NCBI RefSeq assembly: GCF_963678635.1
Contig: NC_087066.1
Span: 31,687,301-31,751,300, forward strand
Length of the DNA: 64,000 nucleotides
Direction of reading: 5' to 3'
Origin: Symsagittifera roscoffensis
Taxonomy: Eukaryota; Xenacoelomorpha; Acoela; Convolutidae
Position numbers and translations under genes: made by a program. Below the pieces are notes generated by a model. That model was not told where the DNA came from and searched no databases. It saw only the letters and a list, made by a program, of their open reading frames with translations. Positions within the stretch are counted from its first letter, which is position 1, and each line of letters begins with the position of its first letter. Positions 33,211 to 43,604 of this stretch are shown here, piece by piece.

Positions 33211-33490
33211 TTTATCAAAATTACGGTCGCGAGAGTAAATTAACTGACTGTTTGCAAATTTATCAAGGCTTGTTCAACAGCTAGTAAAATCAGAAATAAC
33301 ACAAAAAATGTGATATACAAAAACTTGAGATCCTTAATCTATATAACTTAAATTTAGTACTCTACAATGAATTAAAAATGACAATGGCAACAAATTGCAA
33401 AATCTGCTAAAAATTGCAAATGTGACTGGTCAAGTTAAGTAAAATGAGCAGATCAATAATATCAAAAGTTCAAAATTGGTAAAGACAAAT
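33211..33490 (-). promoter_or_regulatory. Short 5' flank of the PARP-like gene
   Basis: Only about 280 bp separate the start codon from the arm of the foldback at 33491. The core promoter must lie here or inside the repeat. No clear TATA box was identified, so this is a positional call only. Confidence 0.3.
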
Positions 33491-34830
33491 ATATAATTAG
33501 TAGCAAAAAGTTCGGACAGACAGAATTAATTAAAATGAGCTTTCAGTGCTTTTCGACGCTTTTTTGCATGCAAAATCTGAAGCCGAAACAACCTTGAATT
33601 TTTTGTCAGACCAAATTCAAAATGCAAGGTCGTCGATTCTCCGATGATTATACTAGCCTAATTTTTAAATTTTGCGATGAAATCAAACGGAATTGAAGCT
33701 GATCAAATCATTCATAATTTGGAAACTAATTGCAGAAAAAGATTAGCCACCCTGAGCAAAATTTTTCCTGTTTCAAGGTTTACAATTCGAAGCTTCGAAT
33801 GTAATTGCCCTTTGTGGTTATAGGTTTTGCGCGAAAACTTTGCTCTATGAACTTTCGACGCTATGCTTATTTCGATTTTGGTTTGCGTTGCTGTCTAGAC
33901 AGTTGCTCTTTTTAATTAATTCCGTGCAAGAACTTTTTGCAACTTTCTATACTAAGAAAGAGCCGATCGAGAACAAAAGTTGACGCAAATTTAAATTTTA
34001 AGGTGACCTTGATACATAAATTTTGTCTGAGTTTTGCATGTTTTGTGCATGCAAACGTTTTCTGAAGTATAATTAGTGGCAAAAAGTGTAAAAAAAGACA
34101 AAATTATGTAAAAAAAGCAAGAATGACCTATTTCAGAAAAAAATTGCATTCAAAAGCTAATTTTTCAGACAAAAAGTATGTCTCAATGTCAGCTAAAAGT
34201 TCAAATTTGCATACAAAAATTGCTCAAATTTGGCAGATTGCTCTTTTTAATTATTTCTGTCTGTCCGAATTTTTGAAACTTTCATATATAAAGAGTTGCA
34301 AAAAGTTCGGAAAACAGAATTAATTAAAAAGAGCAACTGTCTAGACATCAACGGAAATTAAAACTGAATTAAACATAACGTCGAAAGTTCATAAAGCAGA
34401 GTTTTGCTCGAAAATTATAACCACGGCGGGCAATTGCATCCGAAGCGTCGAATAGTAAACCTTGAAACAGGAAAACTACTGCTCAGGTTGGCTATTGTTT
34501 TTCTGCGATTAGTTTCCAAATTTTAAATGATTTGATCATCTTCACTGCCATTTTTTTTTGGTGCGGCCTAATCTGATTTTTTTTTCTGTGTTTCGTTTTC
34601 TAACTAATTTTGCTAACTGTTTTACAGTAAAATCGGGATTTTCATTGCAGTATTTAAAAATTAGGCTAGCATTATCATCGGATATCCGACGATCTCGCAT
34701 TTTGAGTTTGGCCAGACAAAAAATTCAAGGTTGTTCGGCTTCAGATTTTGCATGCAAAAAAGCATCGAAAAGCACTGATTGCTCATTTTAATTAAGTCTG
34801 TCTGTCCCAACGTTTTGCTACTAATTATAG
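33491..34830. mobile_element. Large foldback element (arms ~465-550 bp, spacer ~330 bp)
   Basis: The left arm (33491-33955) and right arm (34283-34830) are reverse complements over nearly their whole length. Check points: AGTAGCAAAAAGTTCGGACA at the left end against TGTCCCAACGTTTTGCTACT at the right; GCTGTCTAGACAGTTGCTC against GAGCAACTGTCTAGACATC at the inner edges; CGAAGCTTCGAATGTAATTG against CAATTGCATCCGAAGCGTCG. The right arm has an insertion of about 90 bases near 34555-34650. The spacer repeats pieces of the terminus and shares ACCTATTTCAGAAAAAA with block Y. Confidence 0.9.
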
Positions 34831-35535
34831 TTATAGCTTTTAACCAATTTATCGGACAACGTCTTAAATATTTGAAATAATTCTGACCTTCAGACAGTGA
34901 AATGGCGTTTAATTGCAATCGAATCTTCAAAACTGCTTTTGAACTGACAAAAGAACTATGCAAAATAATTGCGCTTTTTCGGAGAGTTTCATTTTGTCTT
35001 AATTCAAGAGCACAATTGAAAAATAAATTTCAGTCAGCAACAATTTGTCATGTAATTTTTTAGAGCAAATAAACACATTAAATGTAGACAAAAAAGCAAA
35101 CACGAAACATCAAAGAAGTATTTTGATTTTGTCTATATTAGAAAAGCAGAATTATTTCAGAAATTTCATACATTGTCCAATAAATTTGTTAAAAGCTATT
35201 AAGTTGATGCTAAATTGTTCGCAATAATTTTGCGGTCAACGAATCTGATCAAATTTAATTAGCCAAAAACTGCTCATTTTCACGTCGGATTTCTGTTTTT
35301 CACTGATTTTTACTTCAATGCTTTTAACAAGTTTAAAATGCGTTCTAAATGCGTCTTTTTAGCGTCTTAATTATCTGAAATTATGATGATCATTTTCCAT
35401 TGTTCTTTTGTCCTTTCAAATGCAGTTTTGAAGATTCGATTGCAGTTTGAACGCCATTTCACTGTCTGAAGGTCAGAATTATTTCAAAAGTTTAAGACGT
35501 TGTCCGTTAATTTTGCTAAAAGCTATAATTAGTAG
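34831..35535. mobile_element. Second foldback element abutting the first
   Basis: The left arm (34831-34960, TTATAGCTTTTAACCAATTT then ATCGGACAACGTCTTAAAT) is complementary to 35390-35535 (GTTCTTTTGTCC onwards to GCTAAAAGCTATAATTAG). A third copy of the end at 35149-35205 (AGAATTATTTCAGAAATTTC...) shows an internal nested boundary. No coding capacity. Confidence 0.75.
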
Positions 35536-36300
35536 CAAAATGCTTTTAACAAGTTTATCGGAAAACGTTTTCATTATGTGAAATTATGATGACTTTGAGA
35601 CAGTGATATAGAGTTGAAAATACAATCTATTTTCAAAATTGAATTTGAACTGTCAACAGAGCGAACCAAAATGCTTGAGCTTTTTTAGAGGTGAATTTTT
35701 GTTGAATCATTTCAAGCCATTAGCTTCAAAACATTGTTCATTATTCAGCGTTCTAAGATGCATTTTTTCAGCAGAAAAGAACCGATCAAACTACGGCAAA
35801 AAGGCAAACCCAAAATTTCAAAGAACTATTTTAAATAAATTTCAGCTCGAGGTCAGAACTACTTCAAAAGTTCAAGACATTATCCGTTATAGTTGTTAAA
35901 AGCTGTAACTACTAACACAAAATTCGGACAGACAGAATTAAATAAAAAGAACAATTGTAACGTTTTGACAGTTTTTTGCATTCAATTTTGTTTTTCAGAC
36001 AACCTTGAGAAACAAATTGCGACTGAAAAATTAAGTTTTGCATGCTAAATATTAAAAAAGTTCAATTGCTTTTTTCATAAAATTTGTCTGTCCGAACTAT
36101 TTGCAACTAATCATATGTTTAAAAAATGCATAACATTTTTTTAAGCTAAGTGCTAGAAGTTAATTAAAAGGCAATTATTTTCCATTGGTCTTTTGACAGT
36201 TCAAATGCAGTTTTGAAAATCCGATCGCGGTCTTAAGGTCAGAATTATTTCATAAACTTAATACGTTGTCCGATAAATTTGATAAAAGCTATAAAAATGC
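35536..36300. mobile_element. Further diverged ends of the same foldback families
   Basis: Contains more copies of both termini: AACAAGTTTATCGGAAAACG at 35549, GTCAGAACTACTTCAAAAGT at 35852, TTCGGACAGACAGAATTAAA at 35922, and GGTCAGAATTATTTCATAAA at 36236 ending in GATAAAAGCTATAAA. Individual element limits cannot be drawn by eye because copies are nested. Confidence 0.6.
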
Positions 36301-36489
36301 TTGTTCAAAAAATTAATTAGCCTAAATTGCTATAATTTTTGACCGATTCAATTACTCAAGCTCACCGATATTGCCAACAATTTGCTATAGATGTGAATTT
36401 CTTTTCTTTTAAGTTTAGGAAATGTCAATTCTCTAAATCCTATGTGCCGTGCCAACTACTCAAAAATGTTTGATTTGCTTTTTTTCTAT

Positions 36490-36700
36490 GTGAGTATCAC
36501 AAGAGCGGTGGTGAAGTCGAGAAGTCGGATATTCGAGGCCCACCATGATCCGTGCTCGTTGATTAAGGGTGAGGCAACATTTCCCAGCCCAGAAAAATCA
36601 CCTAAAAATTGCATACAGTTCTTAAGCAGGAGCACACCAGCGGTTCGCCGCGATGAGTTGTACAGCTCGTATGTTTGGCATTTCCCTCGTAGATACTTTG
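36490..36700 (+). other. GC-richer island, possible SINE
   Basis: Composition jumps relative to the flanks: GGTGGTGAAGTCGAGAAGTC, then a 'ggatattcgaggccca' box B-like stretch, then CCGTGCTCGTTG and GGTTCGCCGCGATGAGTTGT. An open frame crosses it, but the composition and the flanking T-rich sequence fit a degenerate tRNA-derived repeat better than an exon. A further box B-like GTGTTTCGAATCC lies at 36945-36957. Confidence 0.35.
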
Positions 36701-37003
36701 TCTTAAACTTAAATATCAAAAAATCGAGGTGGAACATGGAACAGAATAGTCATCAAGCACAATGTGTCTCAAAGCAGGAAGCTGAGACCATATTTACCTT
36801 GGCGGTTAATATACGTTATCAAATTGTAATACTTTTTTTTGACAATTTGACTATTTGCTTTTTAATTTTTTTTCTGCTTTTCTGCTCTTACGCATAGCGG
36901 CAAAACATAGCGGCAACACATATGCTCGCGATGATCAATGTCAGTGTTTCGAATCCGGCCGTTTTTTTGTAAAAGGAAAGTTTTTGTGCAATTTTCTTTG
37001 CGG

Positions 37004-37430
37004 GTCTTTTCTGTTATATGGCCCAAAAACGGGGCAGTACAACAGTGCCGAAAAAAAATTAGTTCAACAGTGCCGAAAACAAAAGCTTTGCTCAACGATG
37101 CCAAAAATATAAACAAAATCCAACATATTAAGATATTGTGCCAAAGTATTTGCTTAATTTGCAGTTGCAGACATTTTTGCGCCGAAATTGGAGTGATTTT
37201 CTTTGATAATTAGCGTTAGTAATTTCGCTCTCTTTAGAAAATGCGTGTAACTTATTCTGAAAATTTCCCGCCTCTTTCGGCACTGTTGAACGCCTCCCCC
37301 TCTCCCCAAAAAAACTATTCTTTTTGCTATTTTGAAAATTTTATCAAGCGAAAATAAATCCCAGCATTTTAACAAAAACAGAAGCTTAATCAACATTTTG
37401 ATATTTTGGGCCGTATAACAGAAATGACCT
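37004..37430. mobile_element. TIR element containing a nested GTGCCGAA MITE
   Basis: Outer inverted ends: GGTCTTTTCTGTTATATGGC then CCAAAA (37004-37029) against 37404-37430 (TTTTGGGCCGTATAACAGAA then ATGACC). Inside, at about 37031-37302, are GTGCCGAAAA ends: GGGGCAGTACAACAGTGCCG on the left and CTTTCGGCACTGTTGAACGC on the right, related to the 3745-4132 MITE. Confidence 0.65.
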
Positions 37431-37545
37431 TTGTTTGTCTGTCTTGTCTCCGCTCTGTTCTCAGAAGAATTTGTCCGAGATTAAAGTTTTTCAGCTATAA
37501 TTACGCTGGCAAGTAGCAAGCATTATCAAATCAGACTACAAGCTT

Positions 37546-38475
37546 GGTGGGTATTCACAAGTACCAAAATGATAAGTTAGTCCCATTTGTACTAAAATAA
37601 AAAATCAATTGCGTTAGTACCAAAAGACTACTAAGCCGACTAATTGAAGCTCTTGGTTTAAGGTAACCGACTGTAATTTTCGTATAGAGTCCTACCCTCT
37701 GTTGGCAGGCTCACAACACGTTGGCGCGACTGCGGCGGTCACTATTCTGCTGTTTAGTTTTCTTCTGTTTGAACAGTACAGTGCTGATTTAAATTAACCG
37801 GACAAAACGCGTTAAACTTGAAATTTAAAACGCGTTTTTCTTAATCAAAATTACGCCAAAAATGCCCAGTCAATCACAGACATAATTATATCAAAGTGAG
37901 CCCCTTACGTAGCTCAACAAACTTTAAGAAGGGTATTTGCTCCAAAAAAAATTGCATATTGTTTAAAAATTGTTTTTAAATAAAAAATTGGAGTTTTATA
38001 TGGTAAAAATGACCTTTTTTGTCTATCAAACAAAAATAATTTAACTTATACAGTATTTTGGAGATTATACCCTTCTTAAAGTTTGTTGGGCTACTTAAGG
38101 GGACTGGGACAGGGAACAAGTGATCGACTGGGTATTTTTGGCGTAATTTTTGATTAACTAAGAAAAGCCAAAATGACCCATTTTTGGGGTAAAATTTCAG
38201 ACCCGAAATTTGCAAAACAAATTACACCAGATTAATTCTGCTAAAATTCTAAGCAAGTTTTGTCTTCATAAGTTTTCACCTAAACTCAACCCAATTTGAG
38301 AAAAATGCGTTTTAAATTTCAAGTTTAACGCGTTGTGTCCGGTTAATTTAAATCAGCACTGTAGAAAAATAATGTAGTAATTCGTTGGCTCACAATTCTA
38401 CCAATCAAAAATCGAGTTGAATAATTTTGGACAAATGGGACCGATTTTTCATTTTGGTACAAATGAGACTTCACC
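37546..38475 (+). mobile_element. MITE, GC-core family, copy C, with 9-bp target duplication, itself interrupted
   Basis: Flanked by TACAAGCTT (37537-37545 and 38476-38484). The ends (GGTGGGTATTCACAAGTACC and CAAATGAGACTTCACC) and the core around TTGGCAGGCTCACAACACGT match the 4693-5044 element. A mariner-type MITE at 37779-38361 splits it. Confidence 0.85.
37779..38361. mobile_element. TA-flanked mariner-type MITE, 583 bp
   Basis: Inserted at a TA (37777-37778 and 38362-38363). The TIRs begin CAGTGCTGATTTAAATTAAC, then CGG, an ACGCGTTAAACTTGAAATTT stretch, and the exact reverse at the right. TA duplication with CAGTGCTG-like ends is the Tc1/mariner pattern. No transposase frame remains. Related ends are at 54343-54562, and related interior sequence is near 53.93-54.33 kb. 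Confidence 0.9.
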
Positions 38476-39075
38476 TACAAGCTTCTTTTCAGGTCAAGAA
38501 CCTGTTTACAAAAATTACTTCAATTCATTTGGCCAGCAGCTCTGTTTCTGAGCATATTTCGAGAGCCTATTTTCAGCATGTTCTTTAGCACACTATTTCT
38601 TAAAATTTTTATGCAAGTTGGTTGTAACTTTACCCACTCAAATTTTATAAATTTCACTTTTTCCATTTTTTTCTCAATTTTTGATTATTCTGTATGAAAA
38701 GTTTTGTCTCAAATTTTATCGTCTGAGCTGCCTTATATTGCGTTATTCGATAGATTTATTTTGAAGAGTGTTTTTGGGAGAATTAGAAATTTTATGATTT
38801 AAAGTTTTTGTAACCCCAAATATTTTTTTTGGAAAAAACTCGGCCCATTTGGGGTACTCAAATATTTTTGGTTCAGATTCCACGTTGCAATTTTTGAAAA
38901 TGGTTAATTACTGCCAATTGTCTTTAAGAACTTACTCTAAACCACATACATTTTAAAGAATATAGTTTTTCCTCAAACTTGTTCAATTTAGCGGATTTGC
39001 TCCTTTTTCTATCAGCTAGATGAATGTGTTTGTATCGCAAGAGGTGCAAAAATTCTGCTTTGCCACTGTGTAACT

Positions 39076-39689
39076 GAATGTGTAACTGAATGAAAGCTTG
39101 AATACTCTGTTAGTAGTCGAGCTTTGTGTGCGTTTTGCGCACGTCGGGGCTTCAACAGGATAACTATCTGGATTTCTTATTAATACTTTGAGCTTCCTGA
39201 ATGGCGACCTGGCAACGCCTATCAACCCGATTGCCGATTGCAATATACAGATTTTTCTGCACTTAGGCCTTTTCTGCTCTTCCGTCTATCTTTTTTTAGA
39301 CCGGCATAACCAAGATAACTAATTATTGTCAAAATGTTGGTAATTGCCATTCCGGTCAGTTGTTCACTTGTTTCCGCAGGTAAAAACCGTTTCAAAACAT
39401 CTAATGAGCCAAAGTTAAACTGTTATTGACCAACCAAATTGCTCAAGCTTAGCAAAATTGACAATAAATGGTTGTAGCACCCGCGACTGTAGCAAATAGT
39501 TCAAACAATCAAAAATAAATTAGAAAACAATTGTTTTGCTCTGGCAAAATTCTGCATGCAAAAACTAACACTGTAGTCGGTAGGGGTTCGAATCCCTGAG
39601 GGGGGCAGGAACCCTACGCCCTCCGCTTCCCTTAAATCCTCCTCTAGAAGGACCTCAAAATAAACCTAGATGTTGTCACTCAGACGTCA
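39076..39689. other. Gene-free stretch with a tRNA-like T arm
   Basis: No exon seen. At 39583-39597 is GGGGTTCGAATCCC followed by TGAGGGGGGCAGGAACCC, a consensus box B with GC-rich 3' flank, probably the remnant of a tRNA-derived SINE. The 5' half is not recognisable. Confidence 0.45.
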
Positions 39690-40780
39690 TTGATATCAAG
39701 GTTATTGCAGTGACAAACGGTTGATTAAAAAGGAGTGAATTAGTCTCTTTTAATTAATTTCTCGCTACCAAAATTCACTGAATCTCTTTTCATTTTATCT
39801 AAATTTTTCTCGTCTCTAATAAACTTTGCTATAGTCGAAAAAATTCAAATTGTTTCGCAAGCCCTTTCAAAATAACTCAATTTAACCTTTTTTCCACTGA
39901 CTGCTATTCTGTTTAAGAGTTTCAAGTTCGGATATTATTTTTTGCAGGTCTTTCAAAATTTTAAACCTCTTCCATAAAACATCCCAAGTTTTGCTACCAT
40001 TGCCTTCGTAAAATCTTAAAAACAAAACTGATTTCTTATCTAGAGCCTGCACGAGTTCATACCTGATATGCAACTATTTATCCTCAAAATTCTTGATTCC
40101 GTTATTTTTTGCAGCTTGTTGTTGATCGCTCCTTGCACTCGGTCTCAAACGTGGTATAAATTTCTATACTCAACTGTCATATTTAGAATCTTATTTATTT
40201 TCATTAGAAAAAAATTGTGCCTCAAACAGCTCTACAAAGTTGGAAAATCCTTTTTGCTTCCCGAAAAAACTATTCTACCAGTTTTCGACTTTTTTCCCTG
40301 TTCTAGGTACCTGTTTCTTTCTGAAAACTTACACAAAGATTAAGCTCTAATCATAATTGAATTTATAAATTCACTTTTTACAAATTTTAAATGTAATTTA
40401 TCAGTTTTTCTTTCACTATCAATCTCTGTGTTGTGCTTCTTCTAGCACTGTGCTCACTCAGTACCCCTTCGTTCTGTTTTTGACTCCTAATCTTTCAATT
40501 CTTTGTTGTTGATGATTCCACTCTAAGCCCTGTCTTGCTTCTAATTGTAATGCCTTGCTTCTATAGTCAGAATTGTCTATTTCTACAAGTTGTGTTGCGC
40601 TGCTTCTATCTTCTCGCAGTTCTTTGTCTCATCAGCTGTCTATCTAATGTTGTGTTTACTGTAACAAATCCACAGCAAATCTCAGTTTGTTCGTTTGAAT
40701 AAACAGTCATTTTTGACTCTTGACTTCTCCGTCGTATTATTGCAGCGACAAAATATTGATTAGTAAAGAGTGAATTAATG
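39690..40780 (+). repeat. Pair of LTR-like 3' ends, ~1.04 kb apart
   Basis: 39650-39745 and 40695-40780 share the order AATAAAC, about 40-50 bases, TTATTGCAGYGACAAA, GATTA, and AAAGAGTGAATTA/AAGGAGTGAATTA. A polyadenylation hexamer followed by an end in TTGCA resembles the 3' side of a long terminal repeat, but no TG start, primer site or gag/pol frame could be identified, so the class is open. Confidence 0.4.
39882..40062 (-). CDS. Possible terminal exon, unassigned
   Basis: On the minus strand the acceptor ATATCAG opens a frame of about 59 residues to TAA (39882-39884). It is polar with a likely helix (ILKDLQKIISELETLKQNSS) and a Trp-containing stretch (YEGNGSKTWDVLWKRFK). Composition looks more coding-like than nearby frames, but no upstream exon was matched. 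It could belong to the surrounding repeat. Confidence 0.3.
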
Positions 40781-41582
40781 AGAATGGATTGATAACTCCA
40801 GTAGTAATTCAGATCAAATAAAAATGGTAAATCACCCGAACAGAGTTGTTCGAACCACTGGCTAAAGTTTGTGTTTCACCTGCTAATTTTAACAAAAAAC
40901 AGGAAGGGATTTTTCAGTTTGAACCGAATAAAAAAGATCAACTCCAGTTCAGTTAGGTAAAATTACCAATAGTTTCAAAGGCCTAAGTTCAAATAAAACT
41001 TTATACGGATAACTGCTTTTTCGAAAATTTTTGCCGTATTTCAAATGGATGCCTGTTGTAGAGAAAATTGCTGGTCAATACTCATTTTTCGACAATAGTT
41101 GAAGTATGTATTTTCACAAGTTGTTTTTTCAAGTGCTTTTTGATGAAATTGCATCAGTTGAACTACCTTTTCTTACGGTTTGGGATGAACTAAAGACAAT
41201 AAGAAAATTTTGAAGTGATTGGTTTTTAGTTTTAGAAAAGTAAAATTATTTCTGATTGAATATTGTTTGTCGCAATCGATATCTGCAAGCAATCCATACA
41301 TTGACTCAAGGGCTGTTTCAAAGTATTGGAGGAGGGACGGGGAGAGAAACTCTGGACAGTTTCATCAGAAATGCACTCCCGTGACCATATGTTACCCCAT
41401 CGGTTCTATTTTTTTGAACCCATTTTTTTAAATCAACATCCGAAAATTGAAGTATTTACACATTTTTGGAGAGATCAGATTTTCAATTATGTAAAGTCAT
41501 CAAATTTTTTTTAAAAAAGTCATCGAATTTTTCAATTTTGCATGAAAAATCTCCCAAACTATCCTCAAAAAAACTTTCGATG
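40781..41582. other. Gene-free stretch
   Basis: No exon or structured repeat was recognised. Short overlapping frames near 41.2-41.5 kb have no splice context. Confidence 0.4.
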
Positions 41583-41784
41583 TTCATTGAGAGGCCAAAC
41601 TGTGCTCTGGATAGGCGCACATTTTTGTGTCTGTATGTTTCTGGATTTCAGAGAAGAGTCTTTAAAAAAAATGTGTCAGAACGATCAGAGGATATGAAAA
41701 AACAAAAGGAAATCAGAGGGAGCGTCCTTGTTGCGTTATTCGCTTATAATTCACAAAATGCACAGCTTGGTCACGTAATGTTTT
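41583..41784. mobile_element. Short member of the ACGAGGCCAAACTG family
   Basis: The left end GAGAGGCCAAACTGTGCTCT then GGATAGGCGCAC matches the left end of the larger element at 41906. The right end TGCACAGCTTGGTCACGTAAT is its diverged reverse complement. About 200 bp, no coding capacity. Confidence 0.6.
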
Positions 41785-41905
41785 CCTGTATCACCCTATG
41801 TGTTTTTTGTATGTTCAATTGCCTCACGTTTCTTGTCTTGTTTTTTTTTAAATAAGATATTGCATGTCTGTACAAGCAAAAACTTCTTATAAAAATTTGA
41901 AAATA

Positions 41906-43169
41906 CATTACGAGACCAAACTGTGCACTGGATAGGAGCACAATTTTGTGCCTGAATGTTCCTGGATTCCAGATACTAGTCTTAAAATATTTTCCGAAAT
42001 GTAAGTGGATTCCACAAACAAAATTGCAGTAGATTCCGCATACATATACCTGTAACGTAAATTTTGTCGGCACATTTTGTTTTGTTGCGGATTCTGCAAC
42101 AAGCAAATATATCTAGTTGTTCTGCATTCCGCAACTGTAAGTGGATACGGCAAAATGTAAGCGAAATCCGCAAGTGTAAGTGAATTCCGCAAAATGTAAG
42201 TGGATTCCGAATTTTGTTCAATTTTGAACTTGCGTATGAACAATTAAAAGCTGAGCTGAAATTCTTATCTCTAGCAATGCGGAATTTAAAGCAAAGACTT
42301 AACCATTGTCAGCGGAATCCACGAGCAAGTCTTAAAACATTGGTTACCTAAATCGGTGAATGTCATCTTTTAGTATTTTGGAAAGACAACACCGCATAAT
42401 TTCAATATTTAGAGTCATTGAGTTGAGAGTGTATGGAACACACAGCATATCGACAAATTAGGTCAGTATTTGGGATTCTATCGATCCCAAATACTGGTAA
42501 GTATTTGGGATTGATGGATTCCCAAAAACTGGAATGATGTGGAATAAATATGGAATATATCCATTATTTGGAGTCATTAGGTTGAAAGTGATTAGAAACC
42601 CAACGCATAGCAAATCGTCAATTTAGTTCAGTATTTGGGATTTCATCGATCCCAAATACTGGTCAGAAATTGGGATTCCACTAATCCCAAACACTGATCT
42701 ATTCTAATAAATTTCTATTCTAGTAAACTTCTATTCTAGCGAAATCAAATCATGTATTTAAAAGATATAATTTTAAAGGCTACAACACATATAAATATAT
42801 GTTAAGGGAATCCGCAAACAAAATACGGATTCCACTTACAATTTGCGAATCCACTTTTAATTTGCGGATTCCACTTACAGTTGCGGATTCCACAACAGCT
42901 CAATTTAACGATAAAAATGTTTTATCATTTGTTTGTGGATTCCACAAACTGTTCTGGATTCCGCAAATACAGTTGCGGATTCCGCAAAATCGCCTATTTT
43001 TCGAGCAATTTTGAGCGGTACAATGATTTAGGTATTTGTTTGTGGAATCCAAAACAGCATAGAAGATCAAAGAAAAGTAGCAATGTTGCGGATTCCGCAA
43101 CAAATCTGATTTTTGCCCGTTCCGGATTCCGCTTACAATGCTGAGAATGCACAGTTTGGCCTCGTAATG
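41906..43169. mobile_element. TA-flanked transposon packed with GGATTCCGCAA motifs
   Basis: TA at 41904-41905 and 43170-43171. The TIRs are CATTACGAGACCAAACTGTG on the left and, on the right, CACAGTTTGGCCTCGTAATG. The two flanks of the interior (about 41990-42230 and 42810-43140) are crowded with variants of AAGTGGATTCCGCAAA and its complement. The middle (42400-42700) has a roughly 165-bp tandem duplication with palindromes. No transposase is evident; the repeated motif is a plausible subterminal binding site. Confidence 0.75.
42405..42700 (+). repeat. Tandem duplication carrying two 13-bp-stem palindromes
   Basis: Units share TTAGAGTCATTGAGTTGA / TTGGAGTCATTAGGTTGA, then an 'acacagcatatcg / caacgcatagcaa' region, then palindromes at 42464-42496 and 42629-42661 with stem CAGTATTTGGGAT / ATCCCAAATACTG around a 7-base loop. 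A half-palindrome follows each. Confidence 0.85.
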
Positions 43170-43263
43170 TAAATACGCTAAAATCTTTATGATGAGTTTT
43201 GTTCCGACCATTTCTTGAAGTGAAAAAATTACAGAGTAGTTTGTGTTTTTTCAGCGCTCTTAG

Positions 43264-43600
43264 AAGGGGCGGATCTAGAATTTTCTCGAGGGAAGGGGCG
43301 TATTTACAAAAGTTTTTCTAAAATTTTAACTATTTTTTTTAGGACCGATCAAATTGATTTTCCGAGCACTCCCAGATCCTTACAAAGATCCTATTTTTAC
43401 TGAAGAGAAAATTTTTACTTTAAAAATTGCTTTTTTAGGCGCGTGCTCCCCTTCAAAAATAGAATATATTGGCGCCAAAAGCGGCTTTAGCAAAATTTAA
43501 AGGTTCGGCGTAAAATTTTTGCATAAATTATTTCCAAAAGGGGACATTTTGGTTGGTGAATCGCTGAAAGAGGAAAAGGCGTACGCTCCCCCACCGCCTA
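43264..43600 (+). mobile_element. GGGGCGGATC-family element
   Basis: Begins AGGGGCGGATCTAGAATTTT then CTCGAGGGAAGGGGCG. It contains GCGCGTGCTCCCCTTCAAAA and an 'aatatattggcgcc' region, as in the copies at 7627-7966 and 54842-55190. Right end uncertain. Confidence 0.65.
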
Positions 43601-43604
43601 AGAT

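Larger units (their letters stand above)
37495..39075 (+). mobile_element. Composite dispersed element, copy IV (truncated, interrupted)
   Basis: The start (AGTAGCAAGCATTATCAAA) and the sequence after the insertion (TCTTTTCAGGTCAAGAACCT then GTTTAC) align with the opening of copies I-III. The end resembles the family end: GTATCGCAAGAGGTGC with CTGCTTTGCCACTGTG at 39034-39072. The roughly 150-bp array is missing. The 37546-38475 transposon is inserted near its start. Confidence 0.5.

Noticed and set aside
36442-36897. 151-residue plus-strand frame
   Set aside because: Crosses a GC-rich SINE-like island and a T-rich hydrophobic tail; composition changes mid-frame and no homology is apparent.
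42405-42700. Satellite or CRISPR-like repeat
   Set aside because: Only two units, lying within a TA-flanked transposon.
41908-43211. Several overlapping frames with repeated 'IRNPLTFCGIH'-like peptides
   Set aside because: Translations of the repeated GGATTCCGCAA box in different frames; not proteins.
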